From CAYSCZ01 sp964429655 (GTDB lineage: Bacteria; Bacteroidota; Bacteroidia; Cytophagales; Cyclobacteriaceae), in contig CAYSCZ010000006.1 of assembly GCA_964429655.1 (NCBI GenBank), positions 1 through 64,000 of the forward strand: 64,000 nucleotides of DNA. Reading direction: 5' to 3'. How positions within the stretch are numbered: the stretch's first letter is position 1; the number at the start of each line of letters is the position of its first letter. A program made the translations under genes and the position numbers. The notes beneath the pieces are model-generated. The model was not told the origin of the DNA. It was given only the letters and a program-made list of their open reading frames with translations, and did not search any database. Shown piece by piece: positions 17,566 to 25,680 of the stretch.

Positions 17566-17573
17566 CAAACATA
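17566..17573 (-). promoter_or_regulatory. Bacteroidota -7 element (TATGTTTG) upstream of proS
   Basis: On the minus strand this is an exact match to TAnnTTTG, about 36 bases before the proS ATG. I do not see a clear -33 TTTG at the expected spacing, so this is only a candidate. Confidence 0.35.
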
Positions 17574-17628
17574 AAATATTGAAGAAATCTTTTATGGAAT
17601 TTTTTTATTTAATATTAACTTAATAAAT

Positions 17629-17636
17629 AAGGGAGG
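17629..17636 (+). promoter_or_regulatory. Strong Shine-Dalgarno site AAGGGAGG
   Basis: AAGGGAGG lies 4 bases before the ATG at 17641. Most genes in this window lack a recognisable Shine-Dalgarno sequence, as is usual for Bacteroidota, so this site is exceptional. It fixes the start of the low-complexity secreted protein. Confidence 0.6.
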
Positions 17637-17640
17637 AATC

Positions 17641-18993
17641 ATGAAAACGATAATAATTGGACTTTTAAGCATCTTAATATTTAATAGCTCTTTCGCCCAG
17701 AGGGAAACGGACGACCTATATTTTAATAAGTCCGATCGTAAAGTTTACAATTATAATTTATCCTCTAAAAGCAATGATGCTAAAGAAGTGTATACGAAAT
17801 TTAAAAATAATAATTACGACAATCCTAATTATTCAGCCAAACGGGTTAATCCTGAATACATAGAAAAATACAAAAAAGCCTCCTGGGAATCGCTGAAGGA
17901 AGGTGATGTGTCAACTTCTGATAGTAACCAGCCACTGGATTACTATGAAGAGCCAATTGATAACTTAAATAATTCCAATAATCAACCCGCAAATACCAAT
18001 ATCTATAATAACTATTATGGGTATGGTAGCCCTGGTTTTTACGATCCTATGTTTAATAACTGGGGTTGGAATGGCTGGGGTTTTAATAATCCCTGGATGG
18101 GTGGTATCAGGCCTGGTTTGAATTTCGGTATATCCTTTGGGTTTGGAAATTGGTTTTACGATCCCTGGTTATATAATCCATTCTTCTACAACCGCCCTTT
18201 CAGATCGCCTTATTTTGCCAGAGGTTTTTATGACCCATTTTTTGGTCCTTACTACCCCGGAGGATTTTATAGAAACCCCGTTGTTGTAATCAATAATGAA
18301 AGTCCTATTGCCAATAGAAGAATTGTTAGTGGAAGAAGGCCTACTTACGGTAGAACTATCGGAATAAATAACAGCGACAATGTTAATAGTAGATTAAACT
18401 CATCCCAATCAACGAGAAAGTATCCGGTTAAAGGTTCAACATTAAATAACGCCAGGGATTTCTCCACCACTCAAAACGAATATTTCAATCGCTCAAGGAC
18501 CAATTATCTTACTTCATCATCAGTGGAGTCAAGAGATAATGGCAGGATCAAAGCTTCTGATAATAAACGAGTACATCGATACGGCACAAGACAGGGCAGA
18601 TCCTATCAAAGCAATAATAATGAAAAAAGTAACAGTTCTACCAATCAGAATTACTCGAGGAGTCAATCCAATAGAAGATACCAAATTAGTAATAGAGATT
18701 ATAAAAACGGGAGCAACAGAGGATATCAAATTAATAATAGTAACAACAGTAGCAACAGGAGGTATAATTATTCAAATTCCAACGATAGAAATTATAATTC
18801 CAGAAGTTACTCCCCCAGTCGCTCAGGATCTAATAGAAGTAGAAGTTTTTCACCAGGAGGTAGTGGCAGGAGGTCCGGAAGTTATACACCGAGTTCCAGG
18901 CCAAGCATGAGGAGTGCTCCATCACGCAGTGGTGGTGGTAGTAGAAGTCCTTCCAGAAGCAGTGGGTCATCACGGTCAAGAAATAGAAATTAA
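17641..18993 (+). CDS. Secreted low-complexity (Asn/Tyr/Gly then Ser/Arg-rich) protein
   Basis: A 450-residue exported protein of unknown function. A signal peptide ends at SSFAQ (about residue 20). Residues 21-110 are an ordinary charged region containing DDLYFNKSDRK. Residues about 115-225 are extremely rich in Asn, Gly, Tyr, Phe, Trp and Pro, with repeated YDP-type steps (GFYDPMF, FYDPWLY, GFYDPFF). From about residue 230 to the end it is almost only Ser, Arg, Asn, Tyr and Gly, strongly basic and presumably unfolded. No catalytic domain is seen. It precedes the FadL-like gene by 10 bases, so the pair is likely co-transcribed and envelope-associated. It has an unusually strong ribosome binding site. 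Confidence 0.75.
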   Translation: MKTIIIGLLSILIFNSSFAQRETDDLYFNKSDRKVYNYNLSSKSNDAKEVYTKFKNNNYDNPNYSAKRVNPEYIEKYKKASWESLKEGDVSTSDSNQPLDYYEEPIDNLNNSNNQPANTNIYNNYYGYGSPGFYDPMFNNWGWNGWGFNNPWMGGIRPGLNFGISFGFGNWFYDPWLYNPFFYNRPFRSPYFARGFYDPFFGPYYPGGFYRNPVVVINNESPIANRRIVSGRRPTYGRTIGINNSDNVNSRLNSSQSTRKYPVKGSTLNNARDFSTTQNEYFNRSRTNYLTSSSVESRDNGRIKASDNKRVHRYGTRQGRSYQSNNNEKSNSSTNQNYSRSQSNRRYQISNRDYKNGSNRGYQINNSNNSSNRRYNYSNSNDRNYNSRSYSPSRSGSNRSRSFSPGGSGRRSGSYTPSSRPSMRSAPSRSGGGSRSPSRSSGSSRSRNRN

Positions 18994-19003
18994 AAGAAAA
19001 CTC

Positions 19004-20581
19004 ATGGTTTATAAGGTAATCTTTATCTTGGCGGGGTTGGTATGTCTAAATTTTCAATCCATAGCTCAGATTTATCTTGAAAACGCGCTGGATCTGAACA
19101 CAAATAACTCGGGGTATAGTGCGCGGTTTCAGGGAATCGGAGGCGTTTCAACAGCATTGGGTGGTGATCCGGCATCCACAACATTTAATCCTGCCGGACT
19201 GGGATTCTACACTAAATCAGAATTTTATTTTAGCCCTGGCTTTGACTTCTCCTCCTCCACTATCAATTTTTTGGCTAACTCCAACAGTGAGCAAAAAATT
19301 AATTTAAATTTTCAAAATTTAGGTGTTGTACTCAATCAATCGAAATCCGATATTGAACAGGGTGGTTGGCGAGGTGGTTCCTTCGGCATTGGGTTTTCCA
19401 GAACCGGTAACTTTAATAATGAGATCTCATTTAACGGGCTGAATAATTCGACGGATTTTATTGATGTAGTACTGGATAAGACATACGCCGGAAATGAGGA
19501 CGTATTCACCAATTTAGCATTCAACACATTTTTGACAGAAGAGTTTTTTGTTGTATATGAGGGACAAGGTGTAATCAATATAAACGGTGTGCCTCAGGAT
19601 ATTAATGATATATTTGGCGACAACCTAAATTTTGGAGATTCTTTATTTTTTATCGATAGAAATATTTTCGCATTTGAAAACGGGCAATTTGTCACAGACG
19701 CTGATGGCAACTTAATCCCGGCTTTCCCGGAAGAAGGATTCCCTACCGGACAGTTTGAAACCATCAGAAGGCAAGGCGGGAAATACCAATACAACTTATC
19801 ATATGGCGGCAACTTTGACGATAGACTTTATTTCGGGGCTTCCTTGAGCTATATAAGGGTAAGAAAGGAGGAAACAAGAACATACAAGGAAGAACCCTCA
19901 GCAGCAGACCTGTTAAATTTCGAATTAAGGGATGAATATGAATTAACAGGGAATGGCGTAAATGGTACATTCGGATTAATATACAGGCCGGCATTACCAT
20001 TTATGTTTGGGTTAACTTACACGACACCAACCTTTTACTTCATGCAAGAAGAAAGTTTGATCAGTCTGGAGTCCAATTTTTTTGATGAAACATTCTTTGA
20101 TGAAACATTATTTATTTTTAGTTATAATTACAGAAGCCCACAAAGACTCAATGGCGGGCTCACCTACTTTTTTGGAAAAAGAGGATTCATAAGCGGGGAA
20201 ATTGAATATGTCGACCACTCGGCCTCAGAATTTAGCAACGCAGATGCTGACCCTGTTTTTGAAAGCGAAACCAATAATCAGATTGATGAATTGTTCGATG
20301 CGATCATTAATTTAAGAATAGGTGGAGAAATCAGGGTTGGCGACCTCAGGTTCAGAGGGGGGTATTCAAGAAGGCAAAGCCCAATTGATGATGACCTTAA
20401 CAGGGATGTCAACCAAATCAGTTTCGGAGGAGGATATCGAAATGCTGATTATTATCTCGATTTAAGTTATACACATCGATTGGATCGTGAATCCATAGTT
20501 AATTTCACTTCCGGACTCGGCAGTGGTGTAGTCAACACCAATCAAAGCAGGTTTACGATATCAACGGGATTCTTTTTCTAA
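19004..20581 (+). CDS. OmpP1/FadL/TodX-like outer-membrane channel
   Basis: A beta-barrel protein of about 525 residues. I chose the ATG at 19004 because it starts a signal peptide (MVYKVIFILAGLVCLNFQSIAQ). The frame is open further upstream, but there it runs through the end of the preceding gene. The mature N-terminus holds GYSARFQGIGGVSTALGGDP ... STTFNPAGLGFY, the plug motif of the FadL/OmpP1 family, which takes up hydrophobic compounds. Alternating amphipathic strands continue to a terminal FTISTGFFF ending in Phe, as expected for Bam-dependent folding. The last 21 bases overlap the end of the convergent aroK gene. Confidence 0.85.
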   Translation: MVYKVIFILAGLVCLNFQSIAQIYLENALDLNTNNSGYSARFQGIGGVSTALGGDPASTTFNPAGLGFYTKSEFYFSPGFDFSSSTINFLANSNSEQKINLNFQNLGVVLNQSKSDIEQGGWRGGSFGIGFSRTGNFNNEISFNGLNNSTDFIDVVLDKTYAGNEDVFTNLAFNTFLTEEFFVVYEGQGVININGVPQDINDIFGDNLNFGDSLFFIDRNIFAFENGQFVTDADGNLIPAFPEEGFPTGQFETIRRQGGKYQYNLSYGGNFDDRLYFGASLSYIRVRKEETRTYKEEPSAADLLNFELRDEYELTGNGVNGTFGLIYRPALPFMFGLTYTTPTFYFMQEESLISLESNFFDETFFDETLFIFSYNYRSPQRLNGGLTYFFGKRGFISGEIEYVDHSASEFSNADADPVFESETNNQIDELFDAIINLRIGGEIRVGDLRFRGGYSRRQSPIDDDLNRDVNQISFGGGYRNADYYLDLSYTHRLDRESIVNFTSGLGSGVVNTNQSRFTISTGFFF

Positions 20582-21070
20582 AATGGTTAACAGGGCACTC
20601 AGATTGATATTTTCCGATTCCAATATGTATGTAGCTTGTTCATAAAACTGTTTTCTGGAATCAAGTAATTCGGTGAGCCTATTTTCAACATTAAATACAT
20701 TTTTGAATAAAGGCCTTGAATCATCTTTAATCCTGGTAGCAATCTTATCAATAGATTCATCGAGGTAAATTGTAATTCCATACTGATTCATTAAATCCAT
20801 ATTTTCACCGAAACAGGGTGTCCCACCACCGGTAGCCATGATGAATTGATGATTTTTTAGGATCAACATCCTTAATATTTCAGATTCTTTATTTCTAAAA
20901 TACTCCTCCCCGTGGGATTCAAATATCTCATTTATCCGTTTCTGTGCCTCCCCTTCAATACTGGAATCCAGATCAATAAATGTCCATTGTATAGTTTGAG
21001 CAAACTGTTTGCCTAGTGTGGATTTACCTGAACCGGGCAGGCCTATCAAAAAGATTTTGCTATCTTTCAA
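20561..21070 (-). CDS. aroK: Shikimate kinase
   Basis: A 169-residue P-loop kinase that phosphorylates shikimate at the 3-OH in chorismate synthesis. It shows GLPGSGKST (10-18), the DLD substrate-binding Asp pair (33-35), FRNKE (58-62, the FRxxE motif) and GGG (81-83). The length is standard. The start is TTG at 21070, overlapping the stop of the DoxX-like gene as TTGA. No ATG precedes the P-loop. The 3' end runs 21 bases into the convergent FadL-like gene. Confidence 0.93.
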   Translation of the reverse strand: MKDSKIFLIGLPGSGKSTLGKQFAQTIQWTFIDLDSSIEGEAQKRINEIFESHGEEYFRNKESEILRMLILKNHQFIMATGGGTPCFGENMDLMNQYGITIYLDESIDKIATRIKDDSRPLFKNVFNVENRLTELLDSRKQFYEQATYILESENINLSALLTILEKESR

Positions 21071-22161
21071 TCCAAAAGATTTTCTACTTCCCGGGCATCT
21101 GGCACATCATTGTAGTGCCATTTTCCTTTTACAACTCCATCCTGCATCAACCATATTCCAGGATTAGACCTTACGATTGTTTTTAATACTGTGGCATCAG
21201 CATAGTAATAAGATACCGCCAGTTGCACTTCGTTTCTGAGATTTTCCATTGATTGATAATCCGAAGCAGTTATAGCAGCCACAAAGACATTTTCAGCCAG
21301 ATTTTTTATAAGTTCATTGATATCCTCAAAGGATGAATGGTCGGCGGTATTAGCATTATGAATAATGACATACAGTTTGTTCCCTTCAAAAGAATGCTCC
21401 GTAAAGTCACCCTCATCATTCCATAGATTATAATCGGTGATCTTAGGTTGTACTTCGGGATTCAATATCACCATTTCTTTAAATTTATAGGATTTATCCG
21501 CAGGATATTCTGTCATCCTGTATTCTTCGCCATCCTTTTCCATGATGTATTCATACGCTAACTCACCAGATGGTTGCATTAGTTTTGATATATTATTTCC
21601 TACCTTATATGACCTAAAATCAATATAAGGAAGATGTTGAATGGCATAAATGCTCAGAAAAGTAAAAACTGCGGTAAGTGCGGATACTGTAATGTCTGAT
21701 AATCTTCGATCAAAGATTGAAGCAAAACTTTTTCTGTAAATAAATATAACAGCGATAAATATCAATAAGATAATGTCTTTATAGAAAGATTGCCATGGTG
21801 TTAATTTAATAGCATCACCAAAGCATCCGCAATCAGTGACCTTATTAAAATATGCCGAGTAGAAGGTTAAAAAAGTAAAAAATACAATGAGTAACAATAA
21901 AACCCATGCTGTAATACGCATTCTATAGTTCAACAAAAGTGCAAATCCTAACAAGACCTCTAAAACACATATAAAAACTGCCATTGGCAGTGACATTGGA
22001 ATTAAGACATGAAAGAATGAAGTAAAATCTGCTGCAAATACCTCAAAATATTCCTTGAGCTTGATTGAGGTTCCAACGGGATCATTAACCTTAATTATTC
22101 CCGAGAAAATAAATAAAACACCAACAAACAGCCTTGATACTTCCTTGACTATATACACCAC
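21067..22161 (-). CDS. DoxX/MauE-like membrane protein with C-terminal thioredoxin-like region
   Basis: A 364-residue protein. The first ~165 residues form a DoxX/MauE-like four-helix membrane domain with a conserved VTDCGCFGDAIKLTPWQSF loop (CGCFG, like MauE-type redox membrane proteins) and a fifth hydrophobic helix. The C-terminal ~180 residues are periplasmic and resemble a degenerate thioredoxin-like fold without a CxxC. This matches a Bacteroidota family sometimes labelled BT_3928-like. A redox role in the envelope is plausible but unproven. The start is GTG at 22161, sharing one base with the DUF1599 stop (TAGTG). The end overlaps aroK by four bases. Confidence 0.75.
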   Translation of the reverse strand: MVYIVKEVSRLFVGVLFIFSGIIKVNDPVGTSIKLKEYFEVFAADFTSFFHVLIPMSLPMAVFICVLEVLLGFALLLNYRMRITAWVLLLLIVFFTFLTFYSAYFNKVTDCGCFGDAIKLTPWQSFYKDIILLIFIAVIFIYRKSFASIFDRRLSDITVSALTAVFTFLSIYAIQHLPYIDFRSYKVGNNISKLMQPSGELAYEYIMEKDGEEYRMTEYPADKSYKFKEMVILNPEVQPKITDYNLWNDEGDFTEHSFEGNKLYVIIHNANTADHSSFEDINELIKNLAENVFVAAITASDYQSMENLRNEVQLAVSYYYADATVLKTIVRSNPGIWLMQDGVVKGKWHYNDVPDAREVENLLD

Positions 22162-22703
22162 TAAAAACCTTCAATTTTTATCATAGAAAACACAGCGTAG
22201 TTTATAATATCCTGATAGTTTGCTTCCACACCTTCCGAGATTAATGTATTCCCTTCATTATCCTCGATTTGTTTTACCCTTAATAACTTCATCAATATTA
22301 TGTCGGTTATCGAACTCAAACGCATAGATCGCCAGGCTTCACCGTAATCATGATTTTTATTTTGTAAAAGATCTAATGTTTCTGATGCAAAACGATCATA
22401 ATGCTGTTCAAGTTCTTTAAAAGAGAGTTCCATTCGATTATCACCATGTAATTTCTGTTGAATTAAGGCTATAATGCAGTAATTAATTATTCCAATAAAT
22501 TCACTTTCCAAACTATCTTCTACTTTTTGTACTCCTTTTTCCTGAATTGACCGGATCCTTTGCGCTTTAATATATATCTGATCAGTTATCGAGGGAAGCC
22601 TAAGAATTCTCCATGCGGTTCCATAGTCAATGGTCTTTTTTTTAAAAATCCCCTTACACTTTTCGATAATCTCTTTGTAAGCAATAAGCGTATCTCTATT
22701 CAA
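22161..22703 (-). CDS. DUF1599 protein with two tandem copies of the domain
   Basis: A 180-residue cytoplasmic protein made of two similar halves about 93 residues apart. KTIDYGTAWRILRLPSITD (23-41) aligns with NHDYGEAWRSMRLSSITD (117-134), and IINYCIIALIQ aligns with IINYAVFSMIK. The family is a DUF known mainly in Bacteroidota. The helical make-up with conserved DYG-x-AWR resembles all-alpha nucleotide pyrophosphohydrolases, but that is a guess. It is the first gene of the DUF1599-DoxX-aroK unit and is divergent from folP across only 42 bases. Confidence 0.8.
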   Translation of the reverse strand: MNRDTLIAYKEIIEKCKGIFKKKTIDYGTAWRILRLPSITDQIYIKAQRIRSIQEKGVQKVEDSLESEFIGIINYCIIALIQQKLHGDNRMELSFKELEQHYDRFASETLDLLQNKNHDYGEAWRSMRLSSITDIILMKLLRVKQIEDNEGNTLISEGVEANYQDIINYAVFSMIKIEGF

Positions 22704-22709
22704 GGCTAT

Positions 22710-22717
22710 TAGTTTTG
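22710..22717 (+). promoter_or_regulatory. -7 element (TAGTTTTG) for folP-cdaA
   Basis: This is an exact TAnnTTTG match on the plus strand, 28 bases before the folP TTG start. Its TTTTG lies in the left arm of the palindrome TTTTGGCCAAAA (22713-22724). No -33 TTTG is seen at 17-23 bases upstream. Confidence 0.45.
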
Positions 22718-22719
22718 GC

Positions 22720-22727
22720 CAAAAATA
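22720..22727 (-). promoter_or_regulatory. -7 element (TATTTTTG) for DUF1599-doxX-aroK
   Basis: On the minus strand this is an exact TAnnTTTG match, 16 bases before the DUF1599 ATG. It uses the right arm of the same 12-bp palindrome as the folP element, so the two promoters overlap. Confidence 0.45.
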
Positions 22728-22745
22728 AGTTAGATTTTACAAGCC

Positions 22746-23585
22746 TTGGATTTTATCAAGAAAAAAACTATCAATATACAAGGAGATTTAATCTCATTTC
22801 AAACGCCTAAAGTTATGGGGGTAATAAATCTAACACCAGATTCTTTCTATTCAAAGAGCCGGATGGTTACCGAAAAAGAGGTCCTGTCAAGTGCTGAAAA
22901 GATGCTTGAGGATGGTGCTGATATTTTAGATGTTGGTGGTTACTCTTCCAGGCCGGGTGCCGACGATGTACCCCTTGAGGAAGAGGTCGAAAGGATAAAG
23001 CCTATTGAATTAATAAAAAATAAGTTTCCTAAAGCAATAATTTCTATTGATACTTTTAGGGTTCCGGTTGCAAAAGTTGCCTTATCACTAGGAGCGGATA
23101 TTGTAAATGATATCTCCGGAGGAGATTTGGATGATGGGATGTTTGAATTCATAAGTAAGAATAAAGTTCCTTATATTCTAATGCATATGAAAGGAACGCC
23201 TCAAAATATGAAGTCAATGGCGCAGTATGATGATTTGTTAAAAGAACTATTGATCTATTTCAAACACAAAATAGATCGATTAAAAGCAGATGGTGTGAAA
23301 GACATCATCATTGATCCAGGATTTGGATTTGCCAAATCAATTGCTCACAATTTCCATTTATTGAATAACTTAGAGATGTTATCGTTTCTGGACATCCCTG
23401 TTTTGGTTGGATTGTCTCGTAAGTCCATGATCTATAAAACTTTAAAAATAGAGGCGGAGAATAGTTTATTTGGTACGGTATCATTAAATACTATCGCTAT
23501 TTTAAAGCAGGCAGATATATTGAGGGTTCACGATGTGAAAGAAGCTGTACAGATTATTAACTTAACTAACTGCTTGGAAGATTGA
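22746..23585 (+). CDS. folP: Dihydropteroate synthase
   Basis: A 279-residue TIM-barrel enzyme joining p-aminobenzoate to dihydropterin pyrophosphate in folate synthesis. MGVINLTPDSFY (24-35) is the pterin-binding signature. DILDVGGYSSRPGA, SIDTFR, NDISGG and a late GLSRKSMI loop follow in the normal order. The start must be TTG at 22746: the frame is stopped 15 bases upstream and the first ATG falls inside the signature. A divergent promoter region of 42 bases separates it from DUF1599. Its stop overlaps the cdaA start (TTGA). Confidence 0.95.
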   Translation: MDFIKKKTINIQGDLISFQTPKVMGVINLTPDSFYSKSRMVTEKEVLSSAEKMLEDGADILDVGGYSSRPGADDVPLEEEVERIKPIELIKNKFPKAIISIDTFRVPVAKVALSLGADIVNDISGGDLDDGMFEFISKNKVPYILMHMKGTPQNMKSMAQYDDLLKELLIYFKHKIDRLKADGVKDIIIDPGFGFAKSIAHNFHLLNNLEMLSFLDIPVLVGLSRKSMIYKTLKIEAENSLFGTVSLNTIAILKQADILRVHDVKEAVQIINLTNCLED

Positions 23586-24487
23586 TATTACTTTTTAACA
23601 TAGGTTTCCTTGACATCAAATGGGTTGATATAGCTGATATACTTTTAGTCAGTATATTCATATACCAGGTATACAAGTTGATGCGGGGTAGTATGGCCAT
23701 CAAGGTTTTCCTGGGATTTCTTTCTTTATACCTGTCTTATTTGGTTGTGAAGGCTGCTGAGATGGAATTACTAACCAGCATCCTTGGGCAGTTTATGGGG
23801 TTAGGGGTGCTAGCTGTGATTATTCTATTTCAACAGGAGATCAGAAAATTCCTGCTCCTGCTAGGTAAAACCACTATATTTGGGGAGGGTAATCTGATAA
23901 AAGGTATAAAATCTTTTTGGAATTCAGATTCAACTAAAAAGTTAAACATTACAGGAGTGCTGGAGGCAGTCAAAGTATTTGGAGGAAGCAATACGGGTGC
24001 TTTAATTGTTTTTTCCAAGAATTCAGAATTAAAGTTTTACGCAGAATCAGGAGACCGCCTGGATGCTCTAATCTCAAAGCGACTTATCCAGGCTATTTTC
24101 AATAAATACAGTCCCTTGCATGATGGCGCCGCAATTTTATACCAGGGAAGAATAGTAGCCGCAAGGTGTATACTGCCTGTCACTGACCGGGATGATCTGC
24201 CTGCAAGCTTAGGACTTAGACACAGAGCAGCAGTGGGAATGTCAGAAGCTACGGACACACTAACGCTTGTTGTTTCTGAAGAAACCGGTCAGATATCAGT
24301 CGTAAAGAATGGTTATATCCACAAAAACCTGTCTATCAAAGAAGTGAGGAAAATGATCAATGAGTATTTAAAGGAAAAAGATACCAAATCCAAAAATGAT
24401 AAATCCAAATCCGACGATGGCGTTAAAAAAATTCTGGATGAGGCTAAAAAGAAATCTGTGGAGAAAGAGCCAACTACTACTGCTTAA
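23582..24487 (+). CDS. cdaA: Diadenylate cyclase CdaA
   Basis: A 301-residue membrane-bound enzyme making c-di-AMP from two ATP. Three N-terminal helices (about residues 13-85) are followed by a DAC domain with the catalytic DGA (181-183, LHDGAAIL) and RHR (213-215, LGLRHRAAVG) motifs. The C-terminus after about residue 265 is a charged Lys/Asp/Ser tail, probably disordered. The start is TTG at 23582, overlapping the folP stop as TTGA, so translation is coupled to folP. Unlike the Firmicutes arrangement, no cdaR (YbbR) or glmM follows. The stop faces the kbl stop with only four bases between. Confidence 0.93.
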   Translation: MILLFNIGFLDIKWVDIADILLVSIFIYQVYKLMRGSMAIKVFLGFLSLYLSYLVVKAAEMELLTSILGQFMGLGVLAVIILFQQEIRKFLLLLGKTTIFGEGNLIKGIKSFWNSDSTKKLNITGVLEAVKVFGGSNTGALIVFSKNSELKFYAESGDRLDALISKRLIQAIFNKYSPLHDGAAILYQGRIVAARCILPVTDRDDLPASLGLRHRAAVGMSEATDTLTLVVSEETGQISVVKNGYIHKNLSIKEVRKMINEYLKEKDTKSKNDKSKSDDGVKKILDEAKKKSVEKEPTTTA

Positions 24488-24491
24488 TTAT

Positions 24492-25679
24492 TTATATCAC
24501 TTTTAAGCTTTTACCAATCTCTTCAAATGCGTTAATGGCCTTATCCAGATGTGCTTTATTATGAACTGCGGATAATTGAACCCTTATTCTAGCCTGGCCT
24601 TTCGGAACCACTGGATAATAAAAACCAATTACATAAATACCCTTTTTCAAAAGCTCCGAGGCGAAATCCTGTGACAACCTGGCATCATAAAGCATAACCG
24701 GGACAATTGGATGCTCACCAGGCTTAACATCAAAACCTAAGCCTGACATTTTCTCCCTGAAGTATTTTGTATTCCACTCCAGGTCGTCCTTCAATTTAGT
24801 TGACTGAGACAATAGATCAATAACTTCAATAGAAGCGCCTGCAATAGAAGGTGCTAATGTATTAGAGAAAAGATAAGGCCTTGATTTTTGTCTCAACATG
24901 TCGATTATTTCTTTTGGTGCACTGGTAAATCCACCAGAAGCTCCACCAAGTGCCTTTCCCAATGTGCCTGTGATGATATCAACCCTATCAAAAACGCCTC
25001 GATATTCATGTACACCCCTACCTTTTGTGCCCATAAAGCCAGTAGCATGGCATTCATCAGACATCACCAATGCCTGATATTTTTCTGCCAAGTCGCAGAT
25101 TTTGTCCAATTGGGCTATGGTCCCATCCATTGAGAAAACACCATCGGTTACTATTATTTTTTGATTGCAGGTGGAAGCACCTCTAAGCTTTTCTTCAAGA
25201 TCTTCCATGTCATTATGCCTGAACCTTAACCGCTTGGCCTTACATAATCGAACACCATCAATGATGGATGCATGATTTAATTCGTCAGAGATGATGGCAT
25301 CCTCAGGACCAAATAATGGTTCAAATAAACCGCCGTTAGCATCAAAGGCAGCAGCATAAAGGATGGTATCCTCAAGGCCTAAAAAATTAGAAATCTTTTG
25401 TTCCAATTCTTTATGGATATCCTGTGTTCCACAAATAAAGCGTACTGAAGACAACCCATAACCGTGAGTAGCTATCGCATTTTTAGCAGCATTTATAACA
25501 TTTGGATGTGATGACAGCCCCAGGTAGTTATTAGCACAAAAGTTTAAAACCTCACGACCATCTTTAAGTTGTATCTCGGCACTTTGGGGACTTGTGATGA
25601 TCCTTTCCTCTTTATAAAGCCCTTCATTTTTTATTCCCTGGATTTGATTGCTTATCCTTTCCTTAAACTGACTATACAT
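24492..25679 (-). CDS. kbl: Glycine C-acetyltransferase (2-amino-3-ketobutyrate CoA ligase)
   Basis: A 395-residue PLP enzyme of the alpha-oxoamine synthase family. It cleaves 2-amino-3-ketobutyrate with CoA to glycine and acetyl-CoA. The sequence is close to E. coli Kbl throughout: NFCANNYLGL, SVRFICGTQDIHKELE, DELNHASIIDGVRLCKA, TDGVFSMDGTIA, the PLP-lysine loop GTLGKALGGASGG, and FYYPVVPKGQARIRVQLSA near the end. The divergent neighbour is threonine dehydrogenase, which makes its substrate, so this is a threonine catabolism locus. It sits one base after the stop of the small protein gene. Confidence 0.95.
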   Translation of the reverse strand: MYSQFKERISNQIQGIKNEGLYKEERIITSPQSAEIQLKDGREVLNFCANNYLGLSSHPNVINAAKNAIATHGYGLSSVRFICGTQDIHKELEQKISNFLGLEDTILYAAAFDANGGLFEPLFGPEDAIISDELNHASIIDGVRLCKAKRLRFRHNDMEDLEEKLRGASTCNQKIIVTDGVFSMDGTIAQLDKICDLAEKYQALVMSDECHATGFMGTKGRGVHEYRGVFDRVDIITGTLGKALGGASGGFTSAPKEIIDMLRQKSRPYLFSNTLAPSIAGASIEVIDLLSQSTKLKDDLEWNTKYFREKMSGLGFDVKPGEHPIVPVMLYDARLSQDFASELLKKGIYVIGFYYPVVPKGQARIRVQLSAVHNKAHLDKAINAFEEIGKSLKVI

Positions 25680-25680
25680 T

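Noticed and set aside
18660..18960. Ser/Arg/Asn-rich stretch as a possible tandem DNA repeat
   Set aside because: The protein composition is repetitive, but the codons vary and no fixed repeat unit is visible at DNA level.
18914..19003. Upstream extension of the FadL-like gene
   Set aside because: This stretch is the alternative frame of the low-complexity gene. The signal peptide starts at the ATG at 19004.
24492..25679. Possible cysteate/serine acyltransferase (sphingolipid or sulfonolipid enzyme) in place of Kbl
   Set aside because: The family is shared, but the sequence follows E. coli Kbl closely along its length and the divergent neighbour is threonine dehydrogenase.
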